Below, in pieces: positions 8,641 through 16,458 of a DNA stretch of 32,867 nt (position 1 is the stretch's first letter; each line of letters opens with the position of its first letter). The stretch is from LSUCC0057 sp042091915. Lineage in GTDB: Bacteria; Pseudomonadota; Gammaproteobacteria; Pseudomonadales; Porticoccaceae. The notes under the pieces are model-generated. The model saw nothing but the letters and a program-made list of their open reading frames with translations. It did no database searches and was not told the origin of the DNA. The translations under genes and the position numbers were made by a program. The stretch is taken from NCBI GenBank assembly GCA_042091915.1, contig JBELGO010000008.1, forward strand, positions 1 to 32,867, written 5' to 3'.

Positions 8641-8961
8641 TTCATCAACCCACACCTCGCGCAACGGTTCGCCAAAGTCATCGTAAATAATCTTTTTGCG
8701 TGGCCGCGTCCGCGGCTTGTTGGCCCGCTGCACCTTAGCCGTCTGTTTGCGCTGCTCGAGCGCCTGCACTGCTTCGTTGAGATAGGTGCGCGGCTGGCGA
8801 GGAGCACCAATAAACAACTCACTCTGAGAGCGTCCTGCTGTAAAGTGAGTGAGTCCGCTCTGTCCCTGTGTGACGCGATTAATCTCTCCGCCTCGGGCTA
8901 GGTAGGCCTCGGTCTCACGTCTCAATTGATCGCGAATTTGGCGTTTACTTTGTCGACTCAT
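8638..8961 (-). CDS. Conserved small basic protein of unknown function
   Basis: A 107-residue soluble protein with no membrane segment or signal peptide. The N-terminal half is a charged helix (SRQSKRQIRDQLRRE), followed by AYLARGGEINRV and then TQGQSG. This FLxxGGxIxxV-type motif recurs in several small gammaproteobacterial proteins, including the RNA-polymerase-associated SutA of Pseudomonas, but the similarity is short and I do not claim homology. The C-terminal third is a very basic stretch (RANKPRTRPRKK) followed by an acidic tail ending EVWVDE. I chose the ATG at 8961 because GGGGG (8966-8970) lies 4 bases upstream on this strand. A start at 8997 would overlap the preceding gene by 53 bases instead of 17. 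It appears co-transcribed with the upstream membrane gene and RND pump. Confidence 0.7.
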   Translation of the reverse strand: MSRQSKRQIRDQLRRETEAYLARGGEINRVTQGQSGLTHFTAGRSQSELFIGAPRQPRTYLNEAVQALEQRKQTAKVQRANKPRTRPRKKIIYDDFGEPLREVWVDE

Positions 8962-9292
8962 CACGCCCCCAGTCACAGCGTTGTGAGCCAAGCACAAAGT
9001 GGCACGCTACCAGCAGCAATAGCAACCACAATGGAAGAGTCTGCTCAGCCGTGGTGAGTAGCATAAATCCTACCGCGCTGCCCAGCACTAGAGTTAACAG
9101 CGGTTGCTGCAACTTAATTGAGTGCGATTGCGCTCTGTCCCAGCCAAAACACCACTGCGTGAGCATACTCACTGCTACGCCTTGCAGCACCAGCCACTTG
9201 CAAAATTCATCGTCGCTCCAAAAAAGATAACTGGCGACAAACACCCCACCTAAAAGGGCAAATTTAATTGTCCAATTAAGCTTGGCGGGCAC
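8945..9292 (-). CDS. Small predicted inner-membrane protein of unknown function
   Basis: A 115-residue hydrophobic protein with about four membrane helices: near residues 8-24, a shorter hydrophobic stretch near 32-45, a strong pair near 64-79, and 86-101, which includes a leucine run (LWLLLLLVA). Short charged loops and a hydrophilic C-terminus (RCDWGRDESTK) follow. I do not recognise a family. The start is a GTG at 9292, three bases after the RND permease stop, with GAGG about 8 bases upstream. It overlaps the next gene by 17 bases, which supports a single transcript adaptor-permease-membrane protein-basic protein. Confidence 0.6.
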   Translation of the reverse strand: MPAKLNWTIKFALLGGVFVASYLFWSDDEFCKWLVLQGVAVSMLTQWCFGWDRAQSHSIKLQQPLLTLVLGSAVGFMLLTTAEQTLPLWLLLLLVACHFVLGSQRCDWGRDESTK

Positions 9293-9295
9293 TAC

Positions 9296-12200
9296 TTAGA
9301 CCTCACCACGGCGCATGCGAAAAGCCCGTCGCCAGGTGCGCAAAGTCTCGCGAACGCGCTCGGGCAACACTAACAGCACTGGCGTTAAGAACAGTGTCAT
9401 CACCGTCGCAAAAGCCAGGCCATTAACGATCGCACCGGCCAGAGGTTTCCACCACGAGGCAATTTCACCGCCGTGCTCCCAACTGCGATTGACAATATCA
9501 ACACTGAGACCATTAGCCAGCGGCAAAAGACCTACGATGGTGGTTACTGTGGTGAGCATAACCGGACGGAAACGCCCAACCGCAGCTTCAATAGCCGCTT
9601 CCGTTTTACTCAGCGACGGAGTGTTAGTGCGCAGATAATTGTAGCCGTCAATCAAGACAATATTGTTGTTAACAACAATACCCGCCAACGCCACTATACC
9701 GGTACCGGTGAGGATGACACTGAACAGCTGTTGATTGAGAATCAGCCCGAACATCACACCCGCCGTCGACATTACCACAGAGAAAAGTATCAGCGCCGCT
9801 TGGTAAAAACTGTTGAACTGCGCCACCAGCAGTATCAGCATTAAAAACATTGCCATCGAGAAAGCGACACCGAGGAACGCCCCCGCATCGGCTTGCTCTT
9901 CATTGGCCCCGCGGAACCTGGCAGTGACATCCTCTGGCAGCGGTTTAGTTTGCAGCCAGCGGTCTATTTGACTGACCTGGTTATCAGTCACATAGCCCTC
10001 TTCGCTGTTGGCCAAAACAAATACCGTCTCGCGAAGATCAATGCGCTGAATGGTATCCACGCGAGGCTTTGCTACTCGCTGGGTAAAACTGGCAATCGGA
10101 ACGGGTCCGTTAGCAGTATTGACACGCAGATCGTCGAGGGCTTGCAGAGTGCGATGCTCGCGGTCAAAGCGCATGCGCAACTCGACCTCGTCATCGGCAT
10201 CATCGGGGCGATAGTCGCCAATACGAATACCATTAGTGATCATTTGTACCATCTGACCAACGGCATTGACGTCGACGCCCAACATCGCCGCACGAGCGCG
10301 ATCAACTTCAATTTCCCACTCGATCCCTGCCAGTGGCAAGGTATCCTCAATATCCCGCAAACCGGCAACATTAGCGCTCACCCATTCGCGTACGATTTTG
10401 GCACTTTCGTGCAGCGCCTCGCGATTGGAGGAGGAGAGCTGAACCTGAACATCCTTGCCTACCGGAGGACCCACTTCGAGAGGTTTACCGGTGACGATGA
10501 CTCCTGGCAATACAGCGGTGCGCCGTCGAATTTCAGCAAAAACTTGGTGGCTATCCTTACTGCGCTCAGCGCGCGGGGAGAGCTGCACCAACATTTCGCC
10601 GATTTCATCGGGACTTTTTTGTCGGTCTGTACCGATAGAGGAGCCGCCACTTGAAGCGTAGACTTGTGTCACTCCAGGCACAGTCCGTACCAATGCCTCG
10701 GTTTGCAGTGCCAAGCGCGCTTTTTCAGCGACTGGCAGGTTACCCAACGCCCTCACACTGACCACACCATACTGGCTCTCAGCATCGGTGAAGAACTCAA
10801 CACCTGCGCCGAATTTACCGTAAGCGGAAAAAATCGACCACATTAGAACCACGGCCGCTAAGCTGACAAAAGCCGCATGGTTCAAAACTGCGGTGAGCAA
10901 GCGCCGATAGAGTTTGGTCAATGGTGCCAAAATATTGCCCGGGGAGCTGCCGCGCGACAACTTGGCGCTGACCACACCGAGGGTGGGTGCAAACAAAAGC
11001 GCATAGAGCAGCGACCAGGCCAGTACAGCAAACACCGTAACCGGCAGATAGACCATAAAGCGACCAGAGACCCCGGGCCAAAATAACAGCGGCAAAAAGG
11101 CTGCCAACGTCGTCCCAGTAGAGGCCAAAACCGGTACCGCCATGCGTCTGACCGCCAGACCGTAAGCACTTTTGGCGTCGGCGCCTTTATCCATCTCCGC
11201 CGCGGCAAATTCAACAATGACAATAGCGCCGTCAATCAACATACCCAGCGCTAACAGCAGGCCAAACATGACCATAAAATTGAACGAGTAGCCGAGCAAA
11301 TTGATAATAATAATCGCGCCTAGCAGCGAAAAGGGAATACCAAAACCTACCAGCAGACCTGAGCGAACGCCTAAGGTAGCGACAACCAGAGTCAACACTA
11401 AAGCCATCGCTGTGAGGATGTTACCTGAGAGCTCGTTGACCTGATTGCTGGCGTTCTCAGACATATCAAAGAAAAAATCAATATCGACATTGGGCGCTTG
11501 TTCAGTGCGATTTTCAGCGACCACCTGCTTGACCTCTGCCACCGTGGTAATCGCGTTCGACTGAGTGCGTTTATAGACATTCAGTGCTATGTTTTTGACC
11601 CCATTGAGGTAGCTAAAACCACTCGCGTCCTCGAAGCTGCGCTGCACTTGGGCAATATCACCCAATGTAATCACTGCACCGCTGGTCGCAATCAATGGCA
11701 GCTGACGTATATCTTCAACAGCTTCTAACAGGGCTGGGAGCTTGATACTGAAACGGCCAGCACCGGTGTCGAGCTCACCTGCAGGGATCAGTAGATTATT
11801 GCGCTGAACCGCGGCAATCACCTGATCACCAGTAATGCCGTAGCGCTGCAAACGACTCGGATCCAGCAATACTTCAACGACATCCTCGCGTTGGCCAAGC
11901 ATGCGCGCCTCTAAGACATTGGGCAGACTTTCAATTTCACGCTGAAAAAACAGCGCCGATGTGTACAGATCGCGCTCAGAGACCGCATCGCCAGAGAAGT
12001 TAACCACCACCGTCGGCTCGGGTATCGCGGCAATCTCTTTGACTATGGGCTCTTTGGTATCCGAGGGGAATTCTGCTCGGGCGCGACTGACCGCTTCGCG
12101 GGTATCTGCCAGGGCGTCGCCGAGTTCGCGGTCAATATCAAACTCAACCGCCACATAAACACTGCCCTCTCGGGCTGTAGCGGTAATCTCCTCAATGCCA

Positions 12201-12433
12201 TCCAGCGTCTTTAACTCTTTTTCAACCGGGCGGATCAGCAACCGAGCGCCATCTTCTGGAGAGATACCATCGTGACGGATCATCACCAATACCACGGGCA
12301 CCTGCACGTTGGGGCTGACCTCAATCGTCATGGCGCTCCGCGAGATCATTCCCGCCAGTAGAATCATCACCAGCAGGGCCAAAATCACCCGATATTGGTC
12401 AAATGCTTTTGTCAGTATTGAATTTCCAGCCAT
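9296..12433 (-). CDS. RND-family efflux transporter permease
   Basis: Inner-membrane proton-driven pump of the HAE1/AcrB superfamily, 1045 residues. It has the two-fold RND layout: helix 1 near 14-30, large periplasmic loop to about 335, a block of helices about 340-490, a second periplasmic loop about 540-850, and helices to about 1023. Signature segments include the helix-4 sequence GMLIDGAIVIVE (397-408) and the second-half GIVVNNNIVLID (918-929). The AcrB Asp-Asp pair of helix 4 appears here as D401-G402, and the lysine of AcrB helix 10 aligns with N922. The proton-relay set therefore differs from AcrB. The start ATG overlaps the adaptor stop by one base. Substrate is unknown, and no TolC-type channel is encoded nearby. 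Confidence 0.93.
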   Translation of the reverse strand: MAGNSILTKAFDQYRVILALLVMILLAGMISRSAMTIEVSPNVQVPVVLVMIRHDGISPEDGARLLIRPVEKELKTLDGIEEITATAREGSVYVAVEFDIDRELGDALADTREAVSRARAEFPSDTKEPIVKEIAAIPEPTVVVNFSGDAVSERDLYTSALFFQREIESLPNVLEARMLGQREDVVEVLLDPSRLQRYGITGDQVIAAVQRNNLLIPAGELDTGAGRFSIKLPALLEAVEDIRQLPLIATSGAVITLGDIAQVQRSFEDASGFSYLNGVKNIALNVYKRTQSNAITTVAEVKQVVAENRTEQAPNVDIDFFFDMSENASNQVNELSGNILTAMALVLTLVVATLGVRSGLLVGFGIPFSLLGAIIIINLLGYSFNFMVMFGLLLALGMLIDGAIVIVEFAAAEMDKGADAKSAYGLAVRRMAVPVLASTGTTLAAFLPLLFWPGVSGRFMVYLPVTVFAVLAWSLLYALLFAPTLGVVSAKLSRGSSPGNILAPLTKLYRRLLTAVLNHAAFVSLAAVVLMWSIFSAYGKFGAGVEFFTDAESQYGVVSVRALGNLPVAEKARLALQTEALVRTVPGVTQVYASSGGSSIGTDRQKSPDEIGEMLVQLSPRAERSKDSHQVFAEIRRRTAVLPGVIVTGKPLEVGPPVGKDVQVQLSSSNREALHESAKIVREWVSANVAGLRDIEDTLPLAGIEWEIEVDRARAAMLGVDVNAVGQMVQMITNGIRIGDYRPDDADDEVELRMRFDREHRTLQALDDLRVNTANGPVPIASFTQRVAKPRVDTIQRIDLRETVFVLANSEEGYVTDNQVSQIDRWLQTKPLPEDVTARFRGANEEQADAGAFLGVAFSMAMFLMLILLVAQFNSFYQAALILFSVVMSTAGVMFGLILNQQLFSVILTGTGIVALAGIVVNNNIVLIDGYNYLRTNTPSLSKTEAAIEAAVGRFRPVMLTTVTTIVGLLPLANGLSVDIVNRSWEHGGEIASWWKPLAGAIVNGLAFATVMTLFLTPVLLVLPERVRETLRTWRRAFRMRRGEV

Positions 12434-13509
12434 TAGGGGGTGCCCTGCTCGGATGAGTTCATCGCGTCAACGGGTTCGCCAACCGCAACGTAATTTTGCC
12501 CCACAGTAATTAAGCGGACAGGTTGATTGATACCCGTCACCCAAATTCCATCCAGCGCTTCATCAATCTGAACGACTGGATACTCGACCACACGGTTGCC
12601 GCTGTCGAGCCCGCGCACAACTAACTCCCCGCTGCGATCCAATACAACAAGATGCGCAGGGATTTTGACAGCTTGCACTTCTGCCAGTGGCAGCGCGAGT
12701 GATGCAGACAGACCGGCAGCCAGCAATTGCTCATTATCAGCGGTTACCTCAATACGATAACTTGCCGTCGAACCCTGATCGCTGCGCGCGACATAAGTCA
12801 CCTCGCCTGGCAATATCTGACCCGATAGCAGTGTCGCATTGACCGCTGCACCGAGTTCAATACCAGCGAGTTCTTGTTCAGTAGCAAAAGCTGTAATTTT
12901 GAGTGGATTGAGCTGCAAAAGCGTGGCACAGCTCTGTCCAGGCTGTAAAAAATCACCCTCATCAGCCCAATAGCGCTCAACAACGCCTGCAAAGGGGGCG
13001 GTAATATCGCTGTTGGCCAGTTCTATCTGTGCCCGCCGCTCTGCGGTACGAGCGCGCTGAAGCGCGGCATAAGCGCGAGCGATAGCCAGTTCAGACTCTA
13101 TACCCGCTTGCTTTAAGCGCTGCGCACCCTGGTAATCCAACTCTGCCACGGTGAGCTCGGCGCGCGCCTGAGATAAGGCCTCGGGGCGGGTATTTTTATC
13201 GAGCCGACAAACGGCCCTATCTTCTGCTAATTGGCTGCCTTCTGGGAGAGGCCTCTCCAACAGCAGCCCGCTCACCTCTGCGCGCAAATCAACTGCTCGG
13301 TAGGCTTTTGTTGTCGCCTCAAGCAATAATTTTGGGCGGTATTTTTGCGGCGTAAATAGACTGTACTCTACGCTTAGCGCTTGCTCGACAACTTCTGTCT
13401 CAACACTCTCCTGGGGCTTATCCAACAGACCACTGGCAAACCATACGATTAACCCCAAACTGATATACAGCGCCACTCTAATATTGCGATCCACACAAAT
13501 CTCCACCAA
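12433..13509 (-). CDS. RND efflux periplasmic adaptor (membrane fusion protein)
   Basis: Links the RND permease to an outer-membrane channel. The 358-residue protein has an N-terminal membrane anchor or uncleaved signal at about residues 10-28 and no lipobox. The split lipoyl domain is visible as about 70-102 (ending CRLDKN) and about 165-200 (DITAPFAGVV). These flank an alanine/arginine-rich helical hairpin (about 107-163). Beta-barrel and membrane-proximal domains follow. The first in-frame start is the ATG at 13509, which has no ribosome-binding site. A GTG at 13494, preceded by GGAG in good spacing, would remove five residues and may be the true start. It is the first gene of the minus-strand pump unit. 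Confidence 0.9.
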   Translation of the reverse strand: MVEICVDRNIRVALYISLGLIVWFASGLLDKPQESVETEVVEQALSVEYSLFTPQKYRPKLLLEATTKAYRAVDLRAEVSGLLLERPLPEGSQLAEDRAVCRLDKNTRPEALSQARAELTVAELDYQGAQRLKQAGIESELAIARAYAALQRARTAERRAQIELANSDITAPFAGVVERYWADEGDFLQPGQSCATLLQLNPLKITAFATEQELAGIELGAAVNATLLSGQILPGEVTYVARSDQGSTASYRIEVTADNEQLLAAGLSASLALPLAEVQAVKIPAHLVVLDRSGELVVRGLDSGNRVVEYPVVQIDEALDGIWVTGINQPVRLITVGQNYVAVGEPVDAMNSSEQGTP

Positions 13510-13558
13510 TTATTAATGCGACGGTTACAGCAAGAAAAACGCCCGTCACTGAACTCTT

Positions 13559-13588
13559 ATTCTAACCCGACAGTGTTATCGCCGTCAG
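13559..13588 (-). promoter_or_regulatory. Possible promoter for the RND efflux unit
   Basis: On the minus strand CTGACG (13588-13583) and TAGAAT (13564-13559) are 18 bases apart, with a predicted leader of about 40 bases before the adaptor. The -10 matches 5/6 and the -35 4/6. I see no clear operator for a local TetR-type repressor. Confidence 0.3.
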
Positions 13589-13743
13589 GTTTAGGTTACA
13601 GAGTATTTGCTAAGTGGGTTGTTAAGGTTTTTTTTCAATTGATGAGAAAAAGTATTTTCAAGAGGTTATATGTGATCACCAAAAAACCTAGCAAAAATCA
13701 CCAGCAGACCTTGGTCGATATAGCGCCATAGGGATGGGGCGGC

Positions 13744-13749
13744 TATAAT
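13744..13749 (+). promoter_or_regulatory. Consensus -10 element upstream of ppa
   Basis: TATAAT matches the sigma-70 -10 consensus exactly and lies 62 bases before the ppa start. No good -35 is found at 16-18 bases upstream (the 17-base position reads TAGCGC), and there is no TG extension. Either the promoter is activator-dependent or the match is partly fortuitous. Confidence 0.4.
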
Positions 13750-13811
13750 CACCGCCAGCTTAGCGCAGCTAATCTCTACAAATACCAGCTTATGCCACCA
13801 AGGAGCATCGC

Positions 13812-14342
13812 ATGAATTTTGACAACGTCCCCGCGGGAAATGATCTGCCCAATGATCTCAACGTCATTATTGAAATCCCAGCAAACCACGACCCTATTAA
13901 ATACGAAGTCGACAAAGCCAGCCATGCTATTTTTGTAGACCGTTTTGTAGCAACACCTATGTTCTATCCCGCCAACTATGGCTATATTCCCCACACATTG
14001 TCAGAGGATGGCGATCCACTGGATGTATTAGTTGTCGCTCCCTACCCTGTAATGCCCGGCTCGGTAATCCGCTCTCGTCCAGTGGGTGTCTTGGTAATGG
14101 AAGATGAGTCTGGCATGGATCACAAATTACTCGCGGTACCCCATACCAAACTCACCAAGGAATATGATCACGTCAATGAAGTCGCTGATCTTCCGGAACT
14201 CCTAATCCGCCAAATCGTCCACTACTTTGAAAACTACAAAGCACTGGAAGCTGGTAAATGGGTAAAAGTGACCGGTTGGGAAGATGCTGAAGCGGCGCGC
14301 AAAGAGATCATTATTTCGCGTGATCGTTACACCGCAGAATAA
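13812..14342 (+). CDS. ppa: Inorganic pyrophosphatase (family I)
   Basis: Cytosolic Mg-dependent hydrolase that converts pyrophosphate to two phosphates and so pulls nucleotide, tRNA and MEP-pathway reactions forward. The protein has 176 residues (E. coli 176). The metal-binding signature EDGDPLDVLV (65-74) contains D66, D68 and D71, and D103 with K105 lie in the MDHKLL segment. The family motif YGYIPHT is at 56-62. AGGAG at 13801-13805 is placed 6 bases before the ATG. The gene stands alone, with its own promoter region and an intrinsic terminator. Confidence 0.97.
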   Translation: MNFDNVPAGNDLPNDLNVIIEIPANHDPIKYEVDKASHAIFVDRFVATPMFYPANYGYIPHTLSEDGDPLDVLVVAPYPVMPGSVIRSRPVGVLVMEDESGMDHKLLAVPHTKLTKEYDHVNEVADLPELLIRQIVHYFENYKALEAGKWVKVTGWEDAEAARKEIIISRDRYTAE

Positions 14343-14357
14343 CGGCTTTGCTGATTT

Positions 14358-14385
14358 AAAAGGCTCCCATCGGGAGCCTTTTTTA
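14358..14385. terminator. Bidirectional intrinsic terminator between ppa and rpoS
   Basis: AGGCTCCC (14361-14368) and GGGAGCCT (14372-14379) form a perfect 8-bp stem with a 3-base loop, extended by three A-T pairs. On the plus strand a run of six T ends the ppa transcript. Read on the minus strand the stem is followed by TTTT, a weaker tract that may end rpoS transcripts. Confidence 0.9.
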
Positions 14386-14393
14386 TTTCTGAC

Positions 14394-15455
14394 TCAACTG
14401 TCAGCTAAGAGGTCTTCAAAGTCTATCTGTTCAGACTGAAGTATTGTGCGGACTTTTTGCAAACCATCAATTTGAATCTGGCGCACCCGTTCACGAGTTA
14501 AACCAATCGCTTTGCCAATCATCTCTAAGGTATGCGGCAGATAGCGCCCCAAACCAAAACGTCGCTCTAACACTTCTCGCTGCTTGATTGGCAGCTGCGC
14601 TAGCACTTGCGCTAATTTGGTATTCATCTGCTGCTGCTCCAGCTCTTCAACAGGGGTAGCTTGTGTATCTTCAAGCGTAGATAAAAAATCCCCTTCGCAA
14701 GCGAGTTGACCGGCTGCCGCTTTTTGCGAATCCTTTAGGGCCAATAATGTTTCAACTCGCTGTTCACTCTTGCCAGTTGCTACGGCTAATTGGCCAACTG
14801 AGGGATGTGACTGGTGAATTTGACGCAAGTGGCGCACTTCTCTTGTGCACTGATTAATCTCTTTGCTGACGTGAACAGGGATTCGGACATTTTGCCCATG
14901 GTTGAGCAAGCCGCGCTCAACCGCCTGGCGAATCCACCACGTGGCGTAAGTCGAAAAACGATAACCCATCTCTGGATTAAATTTTTCTACTGCTCTAATC
15001 AGACCCAAATTGCCTTCTTGAACCAAATCTAGCAATGGTAGAGAGCGGCCGCTATAGCGCCGCGCAATATTCACCACTAAGCGCAAATTAGATTCGATCA
15101 TCAACTGCTTGTAGCGCAACTCACCTTTCCGCATGCGCCGAGTGTAGTCGACCTCTTGTTCTCTAGAGAGCAGTGGCGCGCGACCAATTTCTTTCAAATA
15201 AATGGTGGTCGCATCATTTCCAGCGGGTGTTGCGGTGGGCTCTTTAATTTTAGCTTCGACAGAGCTAGCTAGTGAAGCAACGTGTTCTGACTGACTATTG
15301 TTCTGATCTGCTTTGGTAGCGCAATAAGAATTTTGAGGGGGCTTAACCGCTACTCGGTGACTCTTTTCCAACGGCCATTTTTCTGATCGATTGGTGTTGA
15401 AAGTACGCGTAATATTTTTTTGTTCAGCATTAACTGCTGTGGCTATCCGTGGCAT
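14394..15455 (-). CDS. rpoS: RpoS, stationary-phase/general stress sigma factor
   Basis: Sigma-70 family factor, 353 residues from the ATG at 15455. Region 1.2 starts at about residue 81 (DATTIYLKEIG). Region 2 includes MIESNLRLVVNIARRY, LDLVQEGNLGLIRAVEKF and the -10-binding FSTYATWWIRQAVER. Region 3 carries IPVHVSKEIN, in which the lysine aligns with the RssB-contact lysine of E. coli RpoS. Region 4.2 has LTRERVRQIQIDGL. Position directly after nlpD and pcm identifies it as RpoS and not another group-2 sigma. I chose 15455 because AAGGAGA lies 5 bases upstream; a GTG at 15491 has no such site. The 80-residue N-terminal part is longer than in E. coli (about 55) and carries many Lys/Arg, not the usual acidic residues. 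Confidence 0.95.
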   Translation of the reverse strand: MPRIATAVNAEQKNITRTFNTNRSEKWPLEKSHRVAVKPPQNSYCATKADQNNSQSEHVASLASSVEAKIKEPTATPAGNDATTIYLKEIGRAPLLSREQEVDYTRRMRKGELRYKQLMIESNLRLVVNIARRYSGRSLPLLDLVQEGNLGLIRAVEKFNPEMGYRFSTYATWWIRQAVERGLLNHGQNVRIPVHVSKEINQCTREVRHLRQIHQSHPSVGQLAVATGKSEQRVETLLALKDSQKAAAGQLACEGDFLSTLEDTQATPVEELEQQQMNTKLAQVLAQLPIKQREVLERRFGLGRYLPHTLEMIGKAIGLTRERVRQIQIDGLQKVRTILQSEQIDFEDLLADS

Positions 15456-15460
15456 AACGT

Positions 15461-15467
15461 TCTCCTT
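15461..15467 (-). promoter_or_regulatory. rpoS ribosome-binding site
   Basis: AAGGAGA on the minus strand, 5 bases before the ATG at 15455. It decides the start against the in-frame GTG 36 bases upstream. Confidence 0.8.
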
Positions 15468-15481
15468 GATCAACCCGTAGT

Positions 15482-15542
15482 GGGAGCACACGGCAACTAC
15501 TCAACCGGCGCTCCCCTCGACAAGCAGCTGAGCCGCTTGAGT
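15482..15542 (-). promoter_or_regulatory. Candidate H-type pseudoknot in the rpoS leader
   Basis: In rpoS mRNA sense, ACUCAAGCGGC (15542-15532) can pair with GCCGGUUGAGU (15509-15499) at 10 of 11 positions, with one G-G mismatch. The 22-base loop ends in GGGAGC (15515-15510), which is complementary to GCUCCC at 15487-15482 just downstream. Together these arms have the order of an H-type pseudoknot with loops of 16, 0 and 11 bases. It ends 14 bases before the ribosome-binding site. This is pairing seen by eye; function is inference. Confidence 0.4.
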
Positions 15543-15747
15543 TGAATCATTAAGGATCTAGGATTAGACGACAATTACGCAGAAGAGTTGCTTCTATGTG
15601 TTAAGCAGGAAAGTAGCAGTGCGAAAGAACTACGGAATTCTAAACTTAACGACTGAGAATGCCCCCTGCACGGTTCCACAATCCTGAACAGACGGTCTAT
15701 GTGTTGATAAAGGAAAAACCCCAGCTCAACAGAGTATTGTTTACAGT

Positions 15748-16458
15748 TTAACGGAGCGGCAGGTAAGAGAGAGGATCTACTGGTTGACCGTCACGGCGAA
15801 TCTCAAAGTAGACTTGGCCAGCATCGGCCGCCAGGGCAATCTGTGTCTGCGGTTCAACAACAGCGCCCTCTTTGACATTCAATTTCGCATTGTGGCCATA
15901 AGCTGAGAGCAATAAATCATTGTGTTTGACGATAATTAATTTGCCATAACCGCGCAGCCCTTCTCCCGCATAAACCACCACCCCTGCCGCAGCCGGTTTA
16001 ACCGGGCGTCTCGCCGCACCAGCCAGCGCGATACCTTGATGGTTTTTTACTTTAGAGAATCCTTTAACCACCCGTCCAGTAGCCGGCCACTGCCAACGAT
16101 TGTCAAACACGGTTTTTGCCACACTGCTGGCGCTCGGTTTAACAGGCTTAGCCGGCGCTGTCCGCTTGCGGCTGCGAGAAGGCTGTTTTACAGCGCCGGC
16201 AATATCCAGCGAGAGACGCTGGTTGCGCTGCAGCCGAAAAGGTTCCTCAAGCCGGTTAATACGGGCCAGTTGGCGATAATCTAACCCGTAGCGCCAGGCA
16301 ATAGAGTAGAGCGTCTCACCACTATCAACCCAATGGTGAAGCAACTGCTGGGTTGGCGGCTGCGGTCTCGATTCAATTTTTGCGGCCTGCTTTGGGGCCG
16401 CACAGGCTGCCAACAACAGCACACAACAGAGTATGGCTCTTTGCCCTAAACGGATCAT
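15748..16458 (-). CDS. nlpD: NlpD, LysM/LytM-domain lipoprotein, amidase activator
   Basis: Outer-membrane lipoprotein that activates the peptidoglycan amidase AmiC at the septum in enterics. The protein has 236 residues. The lipobox is LLAAC with C19. A LysM domain (about 42-85, starting HHWVDSGETLYSIAWRYG) binds peptidoglycan, then a basic, Pro/Ala-rich linker leads to a LytM/M23 domain (about 120-236). Two zinc-ligand positions are changed: A144 stands where active M23 enzymes have the Asp of HxxxD, and Y217 replaces the first His of the HxH motif. The domain is thus expected to be non-catalytic, as in other NlpD proteins. CAGGAG precedes the ATG, which overlaps the popT stop by four bases. 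Confidence 0.95.
   Translation of the reverse strand: MIRLGQRAILCCVLLLAACAAPKQAAKIESRPQPPTQQLLHHWVDSGETLYSIAWRYGLDYRQLARINRLEEPFRLQRNQRLSLDIAGAVKQPSRSRKRTAPAKPVKPSASSVAKTVFDNRWQWPATGRVVKGFSKVKNHQGIALAGAARRPVKPAAAGVVVYAGEGLRGYGKLIIVKHNDLLLSAYGHNAKLNVKEGAVVEPQTQIALAADAGQVYFEIRRDGQPVDPLSYLPLR

Larger units (their letters stand above)
13510..13811. other. Divergent intergenic region between efflux unit and ppa
   Basis: About 300 bases without a convincing gene. It holds a candidate minus-strand promoter (13559-13588), a run of eight T (about 13627-13634), a matching A-run and CCT at about 13680-13689 that could pair with AGG plus T-run, and the ppa promoter and leader. An open frame at 13516-13731 has no ribosome-binding site and a composition unlike its neighbours, so I leave it out. 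Confidence 0.5.
15456..15747 (-). other. nlpD-rpoS intergenic region and rpoS leader
   Basis: The region of 292 bases contains no gene. On the minus strand it includes a TAGAAT at 15642-15637 with a poor -35, a possible start point for an rpoS transcript with a leader of roughly 175 bases. The candidate leader pseudoknot and the ribosome-binding site follow. In enterics the main rpoS promoter lies inside nlpD, and that may also hold here. Confidence 0.5.

Noticed and set aside
9893..10654. Plus-strand open frame (253 codons) opposite the RND permease
   Set aside because: It is a shadow of the permease reading frame; the translated sequence has no family features and no start signal.
13516..13731. 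Possible 71-residue gene in the gap before ppa
   Set aside because: No ribosome-binding site and an atypical composition. The frame runs through promoter-like, T-rich DNA.
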